From JAFARE01 sp963777285 (GTDB lineage: Bacteria > Chloroflexota > Dormibacteria > Aeolococcales > Aeolococcaceae), in assembly GCA_963777285.1 (NCBI GenBank), contig CAVZPR010000001.1, positions 1,054,001 through 1,118,000 on the forward strand: a DNA stretch of 64,000 nt, written 5' to 3'. How positions within the stretch are numbered: the stretch's first letter is position 1; each line of letters begins with the position of its first letter. The notes beneath the pieces are model-generated. The model was not told where the DNA came from and made no database searches. It saw only the letters and a list, made by a program, of their open reading frames with translations. Of the stretch, positions 18,054 through 26,885 are shown piece by piece. The translations under genes were made by a program, and so were the position numbers.

Positions 18054-19138
18054 CACGACGCGGGACCCGCGTGCTGCAGGCGTGGCGTGCCACGGAGGCG
18101 TGATTGCGTCGCCGCGCCGACGCAGAACATGCAGATGCGCAGCTCGTCGAGGACGGCGTCGATCCCGTCGGCGAGATCGTCCTCGCCGGCGGCTGCGCCG
18201 CGCAGCAGCGGCCCCGCCATGCCGACCAGGTCGGCTCCAAGCGCGATCGCCTTGGCGACGTCGACGCCGCTGCGCACCCCACCGCTCGCGACCAGGGCTG
18301 CATCGGGAGCCGCGCGACGCGCGTCAGCGATCGCCACCGCCGTGGGGATCCCCCATCCGGCGAACTCCGCCGCGACCCGGGCGCGGACCGGATCCGTCAT
18401 CCGGTGGCGCTCGACCTCGCTCCAGGACGTGCCGCCAGCTCCCGCGACGTCGACAGCCGAGGCGCCGGCGTCGAGCAGGCGCACCACGAGGTCAGCGCTG
18501 ATCCCCCAGCCCACCTCCTTCACCACAACAGGCGCTCCCAGCGTGGCGCACAGCTCCGCGATGCGCGGGATGAGCTCGCGGAAGCACGTGTCGCCCTCGC
18601 TCTGCAGCGCCTCCTGCAGCGGGTTGAGGTGCAGCACCAGCGCGTCGGCCCGCAGCATGCTCAGGAGCCGGCGGCAGTCGTCCGCGGCGACGCCGCGGTT
18701 CAACTGCACGGCGCCGAGGTTCGCCAGCAGCAGGATGTCCGGTGCGGTGTCGCGCACGTCGAACGTCGGCAGCACGTCGGGGTGTTCGAGCAGCACACGG
18801 CACGAACCCAGCCCCATCGCCAGCCCTCGCGCCTGCGCGGCTCGCGCCAGCCGTGTGTTGATGAGGCGCGCCTGGTCGGTGCCCCCGGTCATGCACGAGA
18901 TCAGCAGCGGAGCGCCCAGGTGGTGGCCGAGGAAGGTGGTGCCGAGGTCGACGTCGCTGAGGTCGATCTCCGGCAGCGCGCAGTGCACGAAGCGGACGTC
19001 GTCGAATCCGCTGCTGACACCCTTGGCGGAAACGTCCTCCTCGAGGTTGATCCGGATGTGGTCGGCTTTGCGCGAGACGGTGAGCGTCTCGTCGGCGTCG
19101 ACCGATCGGGCCGCGCTACCTGTCGCGTTCGGCGACAT
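18053..19138 (-). CDS. fni: Isopentenyl-diphosphate delta-isomerase, type II (FMN)
   Basis: This FMN- and NADPH-dependent isomerase interconverts IPP and DMAPP. The 361-residue protein shows SRKADHIRI at the N-terminus, ISCMTGG, LHLNPLQEALQSEGD, the KEVGWGIS stretch, and ASGGVRSGVDVAKAIALGA for FMN phosphate binding. Its ATG lies 23 bp inside the end of the prenyl-synthase gene. It supplies allylic primer for the prenyl synthase and squalene enzymes encoded alongside. The type II enzyme is unrelated in fold to the common Nudix-type Idi. Confidence 0.95.
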   Translation of the reverse strand: MSPNATGSAARSVDADETLTVSRKADHIRINLEEDVSAKGVSSGFDDVRFVHCALPEIDLSDVDLGTTFLGHHLGAPLLISCMTGGTDQARLINTRLARAAQARGLAMGLGSCRVLLEHPDVLPTFDVRDTAPDILLLANLGAVQLNRGVAADDCRRLLSMLRADALVLHLNPLQEALQSEGDTCFRELIPRIAELCATLGAPVVVKEVGWGISADLVVRLLDAGASAVDVAGAGGTSWSEVERHRMTDPVRARVAAEFAGWGIPTAVAIADARRAAPDAALVASGGVRSGVDVAKAIALGADLVGMAGPLLRGAAAGEDDLADGIDAVLDELRICMFCVGAATQSRLRGTPRLQHAGPAS

Positions 19139-20168
19139 GGACCGCCACCTCGGCGAAGTCCTCGAGCGCGCTTGGGGGAAAGCCGCAGAGGTCGACCATC
19201 GCGATCGCGTCCCGGGCCAGCACCATGGGCACCCCCGCGGTCAGCGACGGGCCGCCGAGGTCGTCGAGCATGGCGCGGAGCCGGAACTCGCCTCCCGGCT
19301 CGCGATCGGAGAACAGCTTGCGCAGCTCGCGGCGCCGCGGCGGCGACGCCACCTCGTGCGCTGCCACGACCGGGTAGGTGAGCTTGCGCCGCGCGAGGTC
19401 GCCGGTGCGGCCCTTGCCCGTGAGCTCGGGGTCGCCCCAGGTGCCCAGCCAGTCGTCCCGGATCTGGAACGCGAGCCCGAGGAGGCGGCCGGCGGCGTCG
19501 AGGTTGCGCACCACCTCCGGCGGGGCGCCGCCCAGGATGGCGCCGGAGGCGAGGCTGGCGCCCAGCAACGCGCCCGTCTTGGCGGTGGCCAGCCGCAGGT
19601 AGGTCGACTGCGACGCCCCCGGTGACCCCTCCAGCGAGATGTCGAGGCACTGGCCTTCGACCACGTCGACCACCGCCGCGGTCAGCGCGTGCGCCGCCCG
19701 CATGCGCTGCTCGGCTCGGGGTCCGGGCCCGAGGAGCGTGCGCAGCGCCAGCGCCAGCATCCCGTCACCCGCGTTGATGCCCTGGGCCATCCCCCAGATC
19801 GACCAGACCGTGGGGCGGTGGCGGCGCTGCTCGTCACCGTCTTGGATGTCGTCGTGGATCAGCGTGAAGTTGTGGATCAGCTCCACGGCCACCGCTCCCG
19901 GCAGGGCGCACTCGGGTGCGCCGCCGGCGGCCTCACATGCCCAGAGGCACAGCGCAGGCCGGATCCGCTTGCCGGACGGCGCGACGGCGGGTTCGCCGCC
20001 GGGTGTGGTCCAGCCGAGGTGGTACGCGGACATGCGGCCCAGGTGGCTGCGAGCGGGAAGAGCGGCGCGGCGGATGCCCGCTTCGATGAGCGCTGAGTGG
20101 CGGGTCAGCACTCCCGCGCGGCGCTCCTGTTCCGTCTCCGGCTCGAGTTCGAGGATCCGTTCCGCCAC
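19116..20168 (-). CDS. Polyprenyl (probably farnesyl) diphosphate synthase
   Basis: This trans-prenyltransferase of 350 residues has the first aspartate-rich motif DDIQD (106-110, after ELIHNFTLIH) and a second motif in FQIRDDWLGTWGD (about 235-247), a form common in high-GC Gram-positive and hopanoid-linked synthases. It extends DMAPP with IPP. Since the downstream squalene enzymes need C15 units, farnesyl diphosphate is the likely product, but chain length cannot be fixed from sequence. It is the first gene of the nine-gene operon. It starts with GTG at 20168, with GGAGG close upstream, and a palindrome lies 15 bases before the start. Confidence 0.9.
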   Translation of the reverse strand: MAERILELEPETEQERRAGVLTRHSALIEAGIRRAALPARSHLGRMSAYHLGWTTPGGEPAVAPSGKRIRPALCLWACEAAGGAPECALPGAVAVELIHNFTLIHDDIQDGDEQRRHRPTVWSIWGMAQGINAGDGMLALALRTLLGPGPRAEQRMRAAHALTAAVVDVVEGQCLDISLEGSPGASQSTYLRLATAKTGALLGASLASGAILGGAPPEVVRNLDAAGRLLGLAFQIRDDWLGTWGDPELTGKGRTGDLARRKLTYPVVAAHEVASPPRRRELRKLFSDREPGGEFRLRAMLDDLGGPSLTAGVPMVLARDAIAMVDLCGFPPSALEDFAEVAVHVAERDR

Positions 20169-20182
20169 AGGACCTCCGATGG

Positions 20183-20196
20183 TTACTGCGCAGTAA
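20183..20196. promoter_or_regulatory. Palindromic operator candidate of the hopanoid operon
   Basis: TTACTGCGCAGTAA is a perfect 14-bp palindrome. With one mismatch it extends to 18 bp (20181-20198). A second inverted pair, GGTTAC at 20181-20186 and GTAACC at 20210-20215, surrounds it. It is AT-rich at the ends in a very GC-rich setting and lies between the GTG of the first hopanoid gene and the preceding methyltransferase stop. A dimeric repressor of MarR or TetR type could bind here. The regulator itself is not identified in the window. Confidence 0.5.
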
Positions 20197-20263
20197 TCGT
20201 TTCTGCATGGTAACCAAGCGCCTCAACTCTGCGTGAAGAAGCGCCCCGGCGCCCGGCTCAGCC

Positions 20264-20911
20264 CTAGTCCGGCGACCCCTTTCGGGCGAGCACGTAGCCC
20301 CGCCGGGTGGGAGCCTCGGTGGGCGCGTAGGGCCGGCGCTCCAGCGTCGCGTCCACCAGGAGACCGGCCGAGGCGCATGCAGCCGTGACGTCGTCCATGC
20401 GCAGCAGGTGGAAGTCGAGCGAGACGGGGTGACCGAGCATCTCGTCGCGGTGCACCACCTCGTTGCCGACGTGGAACGACAGCAGCACAAGACCGCCGTC
20501 GCTGAGGACACGCGAAAACTCTCGCATCGCGTCGGGGAGCGCGCCCTGGGGCAGATGGATGACGGAGTAGAGCGCGATGACCGCGGCACACGAGGCGTCG
20601 GGCACGCCGAGCTCGAGCAACGACGCGACCCGAAAGGGGATGTCCGGATTGCGCTCCCCGGCCAGGGCGACCATGCCCGGCGAGACGTCGATCCCCATCG
20701 CGTCGGCTCCCAGCTCGCGCACATACCGCGTGAGGTGCCCCGGCCCACAGCCGGCGTCGAGCACCGGAAGACCCGGCGGCGCCGCGTCCACGACGACCCG
20801 GAGCAGCGCCCGGTCCAAAGGCTTGTGCCGCAGCTCGTCGCCGAAGCGGTCCAGGTATGCCCCGGCGATGCGGTCATAGGCGGCACGAATCTCGCCGAGG
20901 TCGTCGGGCAC
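20264..20911 (-). CDS. SAM-dependent class I methyltransferase
   Basis: This 215-residue methyltransferase has an N-terminal IRAAYDRIAGAYLDRF typical of small-molecule methyltransferases. Motif I is VLDAGCGPGHLTRYV, the acidic motif II is GIDVSPGMV, and a post-I region follows (VIALYSVIHLPQGALPDAMREF). The frame is open to an ATG 43 codons upstream, but the GTG at 20911 has a GGAGA ribosome site 7 bases before it and matches where homology begins. It lies upstream of the hopanoid operon on the same strand, 95 bp away, with a palindrome between, so it is probably a separate unit. The substrate is unknown. Confidence 0.8.
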   Translation of the reverse strand: MPDDLGEIRAAYDRIAGAYLDRFGDELRHKPLDRALLRVVVDAAPPGLPVLDAGCGPGHLTRYVRELGADAMGIDVSPGMVALAGERNPDIPFRVASLLELGVPDASCAAVIALYSVIHLPQGALPDAMREFSRVLSDGGLVLLSFHVGNEVVHRDEMLGHPVSLDFHLLRMDDVTAACASAGLLVDATLERRPYAPTEAPTRRGYVLARKGSPD

Positions 20912-21069
20912 TGGCTTCTCCGTGTGACGAAACTGCGACGCGGGCGCGGGTCCGGTAAACGATCTTCCCAGCTGGACGGCGCCGCGTGACGGGAAGGTGG
21001 TGATCGGTCGGATCGGCTCCGTCGCGGCCGGAGAATCCACAGTCGAAAGGAGGCCTCACGCAAGCACAC

Positions 21070-23691
21070 ATGGCCGCCGCCACGCCCGCGCGCCGGACCG
21101 GACTGCCGGCCCGCCTGAAAGCGCTGCGCCCCGCCGACCGTCTGGAGCAGGTGCGCCTGGCGTTCCTCGCGTTCTGCCTGGGCAGCTGGGGGCTGGTCAC
21201 CGTGGTGATCGCCACGCGCCTGCCGCAGGCGGGCTTCATCGCCGTGGTGGCGATGTGCCTCGCGCCATTGGTCGCGGTCAGGTGGATCGAGGAGTATCGC
21301 GGACGCGGCTTGCCTTGGCCGCTGGACGTAGCCGAGGGTGGCGCCTTCCTCGCTGCCGGAGTCGCCACCGGGAGCCCGCCGACGATCATCGCGCTGATCT
21401 ACGTGCGGCTCGCCCTCGGCGCCACCACCGCGAGCGGCCGTCGCGCCGCAGTCCTGACCACCGCGTTCATCCTGGCGTTCGCAGGTGCCGTGGTGCTGAC
21501 GTCCCCGCACTGGGGGATGAACACGCAGACGGTCCCGTATCTCTTCCTGGCATCCGCTTTTTGCATCGTCGCGCCGGTGATGCGAATGCTCGCCGCTGCG
21601 CTTGCCGGGCTGAATGGCGCGATGCGCCGCGACCGCGCGCTGCGCGACGTCATGACGCAGCTCGGCGCGGCGATCCGCGTCGACGATGTGCGCAACGCGG
21701 CCGAGCCTGCGCTGCGCCGGCTCGTCGGGGACGCGTCGCTGCGCGTGCGCATCGTCAACGCGGACCGCGCGGCGCCGCTGGCGACAGCGCAGCGCGAGCA
21801 GCTGCACCGCAACGGGCTGACGCTGCAGGGCGACCACGCCGGGCTGCTCTGGCCGGACGGTGAGTCCCCGCCCTCGTCTGTCTTTGCCATGGCCATGAGC
21901 ACCACGGGCCTGGTGGTGGTCGAGACGCCGCCGCTTCCGGAGTCGACCCGAACGGTGGTGGTGACGTTCGTCGAGCACCTCTCGATCCACCTCGAAGCGG
22001 CGGCGCTGCGCGAGATCGGCGAGCGTCGTCGCATCGACGCCGTGGTGCGCGAGAGCGAGGAGTACTTCCGCCACATCTTCGAGCGCAATCCGCAGCCGAT
22101 GTGGATATACGAGGTGAGCACGCAGCGCATCCTCGCCGTCAATGACGCGGCCATCGTCGCGTACGGCTACTCGCGCAGCGAATTCCTCGCCATGCGCGCC
22201 GATGCGCTGGCGGTCGAGGATGCACCCGGACGTCAGCACCGCCTCAAGAACGGTCGCGAGATCGACGTCGAGATCGAGACTGGCGCGGTCGTGTTCCAGG
22301 GCCGCGAGTTGGTGCTGCTGGTGGCCCGCGACGTCACCGAGCAGCGGGTGCTGCAGGAACGGCTCGAGCACAATGCGCTGCACGATCCGCTCACCGGTCT
22401 TCCCAACAAGGTGCTGCTGCGCACGCGGACGCGCCGCGCGGTGGCCCGCTCCGCGCGCAATGCCGCGCGGAGGCCGGCGATGCTGGTGCTCGACCTCGAT
22501 GGCTTCAAGACGGTCAACGACACGCTGGGCCACGCGCTCGGCGACCGCGTCATCGCGATCGTCGGCGCCAGGCTGGCGCGCTCCGTCAAGTCGACGGACA
22601 CGGCGTCGCGGCTGGGCGGCGCCGAGTTCGCCGTACTGCTCGAGGACGCCGGAGACGCCGACGAAGCCGCCGCGATCGCGCGGCGTCTGATCACCGAGCT
22701 GCGCCGCCCCATCACGCTCAACGGGCAGCGCCTCACGATCAACGCGTCTGCGGGCGTGAGCGTTCCCCGTCCCGAGCACCGCTCTCCCGAGGACCTGCTC
22801 GGCGACGCCGACATCGCCATGTCGATCGCCAAAGGCCAGGAGCCGGGAGCATGCGTCGTCTTCGACCCCAGCTTCCGCGAGGCGCTGCTGGAGCGTCTCG
22901 CGCTGCAGCGTGAGTTGAGTGACGCGGTCAACGCGAAGCGACTGGGCGTCGTGTACCAGCCGCAGGTCGACCTCAGGACCGGCCGCGTGGTCGCCGTGGA
23001 GGCGCTGGTGCGCTGGCCCCACCCCGAGCGCGGCTACGTCCCGCCGGACGTCTTCATACCCATCGCGGAGCAGACCGGCGTCGTCACCGCGATCGACGCA
23101 TGGGTGCTGCGCACGGCGTGCACGGAGCTTCGTGGCTGGCTCGACTCCGGGCTTCCGCCGATGCGCATGGCGGTGAACATCTCGGGCCGCGACCTGGAAC
23201 GCGAAGACCTGGTGGCGACGGTGCGCGCTGCGCTGCGCGACAGCGGCGTCGACCCGTGGCGCCTGGAGCTGGAGCTCACCGAGACCGCAGCCGTCAGCCA
23301 GCCGGAGACGGCGATCCTGCGGCTGCAGGAGCTGCGCGCCATGGGCGTGCACATCGCCATCGACGACTTCGGCACCGGCTTCTCGATGTTCAGCCGGCTG
23401 CGCGACCTGCCCATCGACAGGCTCAAGATCGACCGCTCCTTCGTCACCGACCTGAGCCGGGACGACGACGCGCGGACCATCGTCGGCTCCACGGTGCAGA
23501 TGGCGCACGCGCTGGGGCTCGACCTCGTCGCGGAGGGCGTCGAGGGCGGCGACACCGCCGACATTCTCCGAGACCTCGGCTGCGACGGTGCGCAGGGCTA
23601 CCACTTCGCCGCGCCGCTCGGCGCAGCCGAGCTGTGCGCGTGGGTGCGCTCACGCTCCCTCGCGAACGTCCTCGAGCGGCAGGCGGTCTAA
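21070..23691 (+). CDS. Membrane GGDEF-EAL protein with PAS domain (degenerate GGDEF)
   Basis: This 873-residue cyclic-di-GMP protein has about six hydrophobic segments at the N-terminus (about 25-175), an undefined sensory region, a PAS-like domain (about 335-430), a GGDEF domain and a C-terminal EAL domain. The diguanylate cyclase signature reads GGAEF at 516-520: the third residue is Ala, so cyclase activity is doubtful. The EAL domain keeps EAL (644-646) with VRWPHP and the DDFGTG metal and catalytic loop (from 765), so phosphodiesterase activity is likely. AAAGGAGG at 21046-21053 is 16 bases from the ATG, unusually far. The stop overlaps that of the convergent DUF1416 gene. Confidence 0.9.
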   Translation: MAAATPARRTGLPARLKALRPADRLEQVRLAFLAFCLGSWGLVTVVIATRLPQAGFIAVVAMCLAPLVAVRWIEEYRGRGLPWPLDVAEGGAFLAAGVATGSPPTIIALIYVRLALGATTASGRRAAVLTTAFILAFAGAVVLTSPHWGMNTQTVPYLFLASAFCIVAPVMRMLAAALAGLNGAMRRDRALRDVMTQLGAAIRVDDVRNAAEPALRRLVGDASLRVRIVNADRAAPLATAQREQLHRNGLTLQGDHAGLLWPDGESPPSSVFAMAMSTTGLVVVETPPLPESTRTVVVTFVEHLSIHLEAAALREIGERRRIDAVVRESEEYFRHIFERNPQPMWIYEVSTQRILAVNDAAIVAYGYSRSEFLAMRADALAVEDAPGRQHRLKNGREIDVEIETGAVVFQGRELVLLVARDVTEQRVLQERLEHNALHDPLTGLPNKVLLRTRTRRAVARSARNAARRPAMLVLDLDGFKTVNDTLGHALGDRVIAIVGARLARSVKSTDTASRLGGAEFAVLLEDAGDADEAAAIARRLITELRRPITLNGQRLTINASAGVSVPRPEHRSPEDLLGDADIAMSIAKGQEPGACVVFDPSFREALLERLALQRELSDAVNAKRLGVVYQPQVDLRTGRVVAVEALVRWPHPERGYVPPDVFIPIAEQTGVVTAIDAWVLRTACTELRGWLDSGLPPMRMAVNISGRDLEREDLVATVRAALRDSGVDPWRLELELTETAAVSQPETAILRLQELRAMGVHIAIDDFGTGFSMFSRLRDLPIDRLKIDRSFVTDLSRDDDARTIVGSTVQMAHALGLDLVAEGVEGGDTADILRDLGCDGAQGYHFAAPLGAAELCAWVRSRSLANVLERQAV

Positions 23692-23954
23692 GCCAGGCGC
23701 GGCCGGGCCGGTTCGCCCTCGGCCAGCTGCACGTCGACGGTCTGCCCATCGGCGAGCGACACCTCACGCTCCAGGTGGGCACCGCCGGGGAGCAGGCCGC
23801 GGAGCACCCACTGGCCGGCCACCGGATAGAAGAGGAACCGGCCCGACTCGTCGGTGCGCACCTCGGCCGTGAAGTCGCCCGCCGGCCCGATCAGCTGCAC
23901 GTACGCACCCTCGACGGGCAACCCGGCTTGCAGAACCCGGCCATGCAGCCTCAC
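23688..23954 (-). CDS. DUF1416 family protein (SseC-like)
   Basis: This 88-residue protein has a single carboxypeptidase-regulatory-like beta-sandwich: GRVLQAGLPVEGAYVQLIG, then TDESGRFLFYPVAGQW. It matches DUF1416 proteins that sit directly after CysA/SseA-type thiosulfate sulfurtransferase genes, as SseC does in mycobacteria. The ATG overlaps the sulfurtransferase stop (ATGA), so the two are surely co-translated. The function is unknown, and a helper role for the sulfurtransferase is inferred from this pairing. Its stop overlaps that of the convergent GGDEF-EAL gene. Confidence 0.85.
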   Translation of the reverse strand: MRLHGRVLQAGLPVEGAYVQLIGPAGDFTAEVRTDESGRFLFYPVAGQWVLRGLLPGGAHLEREVSLADGQTVDVQLAEGEPARPRLA

Positions 23955-24799
23955 GGCTCCGCGCCGGTGCTGATCGGCACCTCCACCAGCGATCCGTACT
24001 CGGTCCAGGAGCCGTCGTAGTTCTTGGTGTCAGGCACGCCGAGGAGCTCGTGGAGCACGACCCAGGTGTGCGAGGAGCGCTCGCCGATGCGGCAGTACGC
24101 AATCGCCGGGCCGCGCTCGGAGATCCCTGCCTGCTCGATGTACAGCGCGCGCAGCTCCTCCGGGGACTTGAAGGTGCCGTCCTCGTTGGCTGCGCGGGAC
24201 CAGGGGATGTTGAGCGCTCCGGGGATGTGGCCCTTGCGCTGAGCCAACTCCTGGGGCAGGTGCGCGGGCGCGGCCAGCACTCCCGCGTACTCCTCGGGCG
24301 AGCGCACGTCGATCATCGGCGTCTTGCGCGTCTGCGTGATGACCTCGTCGCGCGAGGCGCGGATCGCGCGGTCGGGCTCTTTGGCCGTGTACGTGGTGGG
24401 CTTCACGTCGGGGGTGTCGGTGGAGAGGTCGCGTCCCTCGAGCTCCCACTTCTTGCGACCGCCGTTCATCAGCCGAACGTTCTTGTGGCCGTAGTACTTG
24501 AAGTACCAGTACGCGTACGCGGCGAACCAGTTGTTGTTGCCTCCGTAGAGGATCACCTCGGTGTTCTCGTCGATGCCGCGCTCACCGAGCAGCTTCTCGA
24601 AGCCCGCCTTGTCGACGACGTCCCGCGACCGGGCATGCTGCAGCTCGTCACGCCAGTTGAGAGCGACCGCGCCGGGAATGTGCCCCTGAGAGTAGGCCGC
24701 GGTGTCCTCGTCGACCTCCACGAGGTGGAGGGTGGGATCGCCCAAGCGCGCGGCGACCTCGTCGGTCGAGATGAGGATCTCGGGTTTGGCGTACGGCAT
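23951..24799 (-). CDS. Thiosulfate sulfurtransferase (rhodanese, CysA/SseA type)
   Basis: This two-domain rhodanese of 282 residues transfers sulfane sulfur from thiosulfate to an acceptor. The inactive N-terminal domain (about 8-125) has EVDEDTAAYSQGHIPGA. The C-terminal domain (about 150-275) has IDVRSPEEY and the active-site loop CRIGERSSH with Cys236. The CRIGER loop is typical of actinobacterial CysA2/SseA proteins. An AGGAGG-like ribosome site precedes the ATG at 24799. It forms an operon with the DUF1416 gene. A link to sulfite supply for sulfolipid is possible but speculative. Confidence 0.93.
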   Translation of the reverse strand: MPYAKPEILISTDEVAARLGDPTLHLVEVDEDTAAYSQGHIPGAVALNWRDELQHARSRDVVDKAGFEKLLGERGIDENTEVILYGGNNNWFAAYAYWYFKYYGHKNVRLMNGGRKKWELEGRDLSTDTPDVKPTTYTAKEPDRAIRASRDEVITQTRKTPMIDVRSPEEYAGVLAAPAHLPQELAQRKGHIPGALNIPWSRAANEDGTFKSPEELRALYIEQAGISERGPAIAYCRIGERSSHTWVVLHELLGVPDTKNYDGSWTEYGSLVEVPISTGAEP

Positions 24800-24848
24800 G
24801 CTGGCCTCCTCCTCGGTCGAACGTCGCGACGACCGTAGCAGACCGGCG

Positions 24849-25904
24849 TCAGATCGCTGGGCCGGGGGCAGCGCGCTCGCCGGCGGTCACCGTCCGGCCG
24901 GCCGCATCGCCGTCGTCGTCGGCCGTCGCCAGGTGGCAGGCGGCCTCGTGGGCCACGCCGACCGCATGCGGCCGCGGCGTGACCCGGCTGCACACCTCCT
25001 CGGCGAGCGGACAGCGCCAGCGGAAGCGGCAGCCCTCGCCGGGGTCGACCACGCGCGGCGGCTCGCCGCTGTCTCCTGAGACGTCGGCCGCCGCGGCACT
25101 GGGATCCGGCACCGCCGAGAGCAGCAGCTGCGTGTACGGGTGTTTGGGCCGGGAGAGCACGACACTCGCGGGCCCGCTCTCGACCGCATGGCCCGCGTAC
25201 ATCACAACGATGCGATCGGCGACGTAGCGCGCGCTGGCGAGGTCATGCGTGATGTACAGGATCGACACGCCTTCGGTGTCGCGCAGCGCGGCCATCATGT
25301 TGAGGATTCCGGCGCGGATCGACACGTCGAGCATCGACACAGGCTCATCCGCAAGGATCAGCTTCGGCTTCAGCGCCAGCGCCTGCGCGAAGCCCACGCG
25401 CTGGCGCTGACCGCCGCTCATCTCGAATGGAAACTTGCGCAGCATGTCTGCGGCGGGGGTGAGGCCGACTGCGCTGAACACGCGCTCCGCCTCGGCGCTG
25501 CGCGCGGCGCGGTCCAGTTCTCGGCGGTGCAGCTTCAGGCTGCGCATCACGCCGTGTGACACGCGGAACACGGGGTTCATCGAGCTGTACGGGTCCTGGA
25601 ACACCGTCGGCACCTCGCTGCGGTACCAGAGCAGGTCGCGCCGCGAGCGCAGCCTGCGCAGCGAGCGGCCGCGATAGAGGACGTCACCGGCGGTGGGCCG
25701 GTACACCATGGCGAGCAGGCGCGCCACGGTCGTCTTGCCGCTGCCGCTCTCCCCCACCAGGGCGACGATCTCGCGCTCGCCGATCACCAGGTCCAGGTCG
25801 TCGACCGCGTGCAGCACGCGGTGCGAGAAGAAGCCGCCGAGACGGAAGTGACGGCTCAGCGCCGTGGTGCGCAGGAGCGGTGCCTGCTCGCCGGCGTCCG
25901 GCAC
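24849..25904 (-). CDS. ABC importer ATP-binding protein (DppF/OppF type)
   Basis: This 351-residue ATPase of the peptide/nickel/oligosaccharide importer family has Walker A GESGSGKTT (51-59), Q-loop FQDPYSSMNP, signature MSGGQRQRVG, Walker B LILADEP and the H-loop in YITHDL. The oligopeptide-ABC C-terminal extension (PGEGCRFRWRCP, with two later cysteines) is present and in relatives can hold an iron-sulfur cluster. It is the last gene of the importer operon, 3 bp after dppD. The substrate is probably an oligosaccharide, judging from the divergent catabolic genes. Confidence 0.9.
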   Translation of the reverse strand: MPDAGEQAPLLRTTALSRHFRLGGFFSHRVLHAVDDLDLVIGEREIVALVGESGSGKTTVARLLAMVYRPTAGDVLYRGRSLRRLRSRRDLLWYRSEVPTVFQDPYSSMNPVFRVSHGVMRSLKLHRRELDRAARSAEAERVFSAVGLTPAADMLRKFPFEMSGGQRQRVGFAQALALKPKLILADEPVSMLDVSIRAGILNMMAALRDTEGVSILYITHDLASARYVADRIVVMYAGHAVESGPASVVLSRPKHPYTQLLLSAVPDPSAAAADVSGDSGEPPRVVDPGEGCRFRWRCPLAEEVCSRVTPRPHAVGVAHEAACHLATADDDGDAAGRTVTAGERAAPGPAI

Positions 25905-25907
25905 GGC

Positions 25908-26885
25908 TCAGGCGACCCCCGCGCGCGACTCTTCGTAGAGCAGACAGCGCACCTCGGTTGCGTGCACGGTGAACACCGGCGGCTCGACCTCCGGGCAGTG
26001 CGGCATGACGGCGGGACACCTGGGGTGGAACCGGCACCCTGACGGCGGATGCGCGAGATCCGGCGGTGTCCCGGGGATCCCGGTCAGCTGCCGCCGCGGG
26101 CCGCGCACCGACGGGAAGGCGTCGAGCAGCCCGCGCGTGTACGGGTGCAGCGGTTCGCTGAACATGCGCCGCGTCTCGCCAATCTCGGCGACCTGCCCGG
26201 CGTACATCACCATGACGCGGTCGGAGTACTGACCCACGATCGACATGTCGTGGGTGACGAAGATCGTGGCGAAGCCGAGACGTTGCTGCAGATCTCTGAG
26301 CTGGTTCATCAGCGAGCGCTGCGCCACCACGTCGAGCGCTGACGTGGGCTCGTCCAGGATCACGAGCTGCGGGGTGAAGAGCAGCGCCATCGCGATCATG
26401 GCCCGCTGCCGCATGCCGCCGCTCAGCTGATGCGGATAGCTCTCCAGATGGACGGGATCGATGCCCACCAGGCGCATCACTTCCGCGGAGCGGCCTCGGA
26501 TCTCCTGCGCGGGCATCCGCACGTGCGCCTTGATCGTGTCCTTGAGCTGCGCGCCGATGCTCTTCATGGGATTGAGCGCGTTCATCGCGCTCTGCATCAC
26601 CACTGAGTAGTCACGCCAGCGCACGTGCCGCAGTCGCGCCTCTCCGATCTGCACCAGGTCCTGACCCTTGAACACGACCCGGCCGGAGACCAGCTCGGCC
26701 GGCGGCGAGAGCAGCTGCGCGATGGCGAACAGCAGCGTCGACTTGCCGCACCCCGACTCCCCCACGATGCCGAGGAACTCGCCCGCGTGGACCTGGAAGC
26801 TCACACCCGCGACAGCGCGGACGTCGGCGTCCTCCGCGAGGTAGTCGACGGTCAGGCCGTCGACGTCAAGCAGTGGCTCGGACAC
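25908..26885 (-). CDS. ABC importer ATP-binding protein (DppD/OppD type)
   Basis: This 325-residue ATPase pairs with the DppF-type subunit. It has Walker A GESGCGKST (42-50), signature LSGGMRQRAMIA, Walker B LVILDEPTSALD and FVTHDMSIV. The C-terminal cysteine-rich oligopeptide-ABC extension is visible (PPSGCRFHPRCPAVMPHC). Its ATG lies 20 bp inside the end of the DppC gene, consistent with coupled translation. Confidence 0.9.
   Translation of the reverse strand: MSEPLLDVDGLTVDYLAEDADVRAVAGVSFQVHAGEFLGIVGESGCGKSTLLFAIAQLLSPPAELVSGRVVFKGQDLVQIGEARLRHVRWRDYSVVMQSAMNALNPMKSIGAQLKDTIKAHVRMPAQEIRGRSAEVMRLVGIDPVHLESYPHQLSGGMRQRAMIAMALLFTPQLVILDEPTSALDVVAQRSLMNQLRDLQQRLGFATIFVTHDMSIVGQYSDRVMVMYAGQVAEIGETRRMFSEPLHPYTRGLLDAFPSVRGPRRQLTGIPGTPPDLAHPPSGCRFHPRCPAVMPHCPEVEPPVFTVHATEVRCLLYEESRAGVA

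Noticed and set aside
19933..23604. Very long minus-strand open frame (over 1200 codons)
   Set aside because: It is antisense to the GGDEF-EAL gene and out of frame with the prenyl synthase and methyltransferase genes. Composition is Arg/Ala/His-rich with no domain, as expected from GC-rich shadow frames.
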